A program made the position numbers and the translations under genes. Of a stretch of 7,276 nucleotides of DNA, positions 6,515-7,276 are shown piece by piece. Location: the NCBI GenBank assembly GCA_030625995.1, contig DAOUPU010000125.1:1-7276 (forward strand). Direction: 5' to 3'. The notes beneath the pieces were generated by a model that ran no database searches, had not been told where the DNA came from, and saw only the letters and a program-made list of their open reading frames with translations. How positions within the stretch are numbered: the first letter of the stretch is position 1; every line of letters starts with the position of its first letter. The DNA comes from Flavobacteriaceae bacterium. Lineage in GTDB: Bacteria > Bacteroidota > Bacteroidia > Flavobacteriales > Flavobacteriaceae.

Positions 6515-7276
6515 TCAGTTATTCAACAATTCTAAAGTCACCAAATAAGCACAGTGATCCGATGCTATTGAATCTTGAATGACTTCTGTTTGAATAACTT
6601 TCCATTTATTTTTTGGATAAGTCATAATATAGTCAATTTTAATTTTGGGTTTGTCTGAAGGAAATGTTGGAGTCGGATTTTCTTTATTATATGATGAAGA
6701 CCATTTTTCTTCAAGAATGCGTATAGGTGTACTCCCCGGTTGTGCATTTAAGTCTCCGGCCAAAATGGTTGGATATTTATTCAAAGCGAACACTTGGTTA
6801 ATTTTTTCTGCCTGAGCTACTCTATCTTTTTCATCTTTCAAATGATCTAAATGGGTGCCAACGAACGCTATTGTATCTTGCGAAGGCAGTACTACAATTA
6901 CTTCTAAGGCTGCCCTTTGTTCATTTGGTGGCGTAAAAGGCAATACGATATTTCTGGTTTTTAAGAATGTGTATTTTGATAAAACTCCTTCACCATATTC
7001 TCCACCGTCAAAATCTATGGCTTTACCAAAAATTGGTGCCATTTCAGTTCGTAATCCAAGCTCTGTTGCGAGATCATATTTTTGTGCTCTATTTGTTTTG
7101 AAATCAACTTCTTGCAAAGCTACCAGATCAGGGTTAGCATCTATTATTACTTTAGCAATTACATCTAAATCAAAATCACCTTTAGTAGTCGCTCCATGAT
7201 AGATATTGAACGATAGCACTTTTACAATTCGATTGCTTTCAACTGTAGTTTGTGCCCATATTATTTGAGTTATTAG
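6515..7276 (-). CDS. Second secreted endonuclease/exonuclease/phosphatase protein (N-terminus beyond window)
   Basis: The reading frame stays open to the right edge. The in-frame residues before the domain read LITQIIWAQTTVESNRIVK, which looks like the end of a signal peptide with cleavage near Ala-Gln. The GTG at 7219 lies inside the conserved first strand VLSFNIYHG and is therefore an internal valine, not the start. Counting from that valine, the EEP set is complete: Asn5 in SFNIYHG, Glu37 in LQEVD, His123 and Asp125 in THLDH, Asp156 and Asn158 in AGDLN, Asp196 in KIDYIM, and Asp221-His222 in SDHC. This is a secreted Mg2+-dependent phosphoesterase or nuclease of the same superfamily as its neighbour, but clearly diverged (SFNIYHG against TYNMRYDN). 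It ends 171 bases before the next gene and may belong to a separate upstream transcript. Target unknown. Confidence 0.9.
   Translation of the reverse strand, partial: LITQIIWAQTTVESNRIVKVLSFNIYHGATTKGDFDLDVIAKVIIDANPDLVALQEVDFKTNRAQKYDLATELGLRTEMAPIFGKAIDFDGGEYGEGVLSKYTFLKTRNIVLPFTPPNEQRAALEVIVVLPSQDTIAFVGTHLDHLKDEKDRVAQAEKINQVFALNKYPTILAGDLNAQPGSTPIRILEEKWSSSYNKENPTPTFPSDKPKIKIDYIMTYPKNKWKVIQTEVIQDSIASDHCAYLVTLELLNN

Noticed and set aside
6855..7199. Plus-strand open frame of 114 codons
   Set aside because: It is antisense to the second EEP gene, which has a full catalytic motif set. It shows no domain signal of its own.
425..7276. Defence system reading of the nuclease-fold genes
   Set aside because: Both EEP proteins carry signal peptides and stand with glycosidase-like genes. 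No sensor, NTPase or transmembrane effector partner is present.

Overview
The window is 7,276 bases of AT-rich bacterial DNA. Every convincing gene lies on the minus strand, so transcription runs from high to low coordinates. Short gaps between genes, mostly absent Shine-Dalgarno sequences, several secreted enzymes and a TAnnTTTG-like promoter box point to Bacteroidota, probably a marine or environmental Flavobacteriia relative. This placement is inference, because there is no rRNA or other marker gene.

Layout in transcription order: (1) 7276-6515, a secreted endonuclease/exonuclease/phosphatase (EEP) family protein, cut at its N-terminus by the window edge. (2) 6514-6344, a 171-base spacer with two dyad symmetries and a candidate promoter. 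(3) 6343-5495, a second secreted EEP enzyme. (4) 5488-4169, a secreted BNR/Asp-box (sialidase-like) propeller protein. (5) 4166-2658, a secreted or membrane-anchored propeller protein of glycosidase type. (6) 2631-1396, a Tat-exported Gfo/Idh/MocA-fold protein. (7) 1390-425, a cytosolic D-2-hydroxyacid dehydrogenase. (8) 424-240, a 185-base spacer with two families of short repeats. (9) 239-1, the first third of an HpcH/HpaI-type class II aldolase.

Genes 3 to 7 have gaps of 6, 2, 26 and 5 bases and look like one operon. It appears to be an accessory module for an extracellular or periplasmic glycan. Propeller proteins and an NAD-type Gfo/Idh/MocA protein would act outside the cytoplasm, and the secreted EEP enzymes could remove phosphodiester or phosphate groups or degrade nucleic acid. 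The cytosolic dehydrogenase, possibly together with the aldolase, would process a small acid product. An aldolase releasing pyruvate plus an aldehyde, next to a 2-hydroxyacid dehydrogenase, resembles the logic of sugar-acid (glucarate, rhamnonate) catabolism. No SusC/SusD, transporter, sulfatase or regulator is visible, so the substrate cannot be named.

The most unusual points are three. The exported Gfo/Idh/MocA protein lacks the EKP lysine and carries a YPTH motif like the NAD-dependent glycosidases. The sialidase-like protein lacks the FRIP arginine. The spacer at 297-412 holds composite intergenic repeats.
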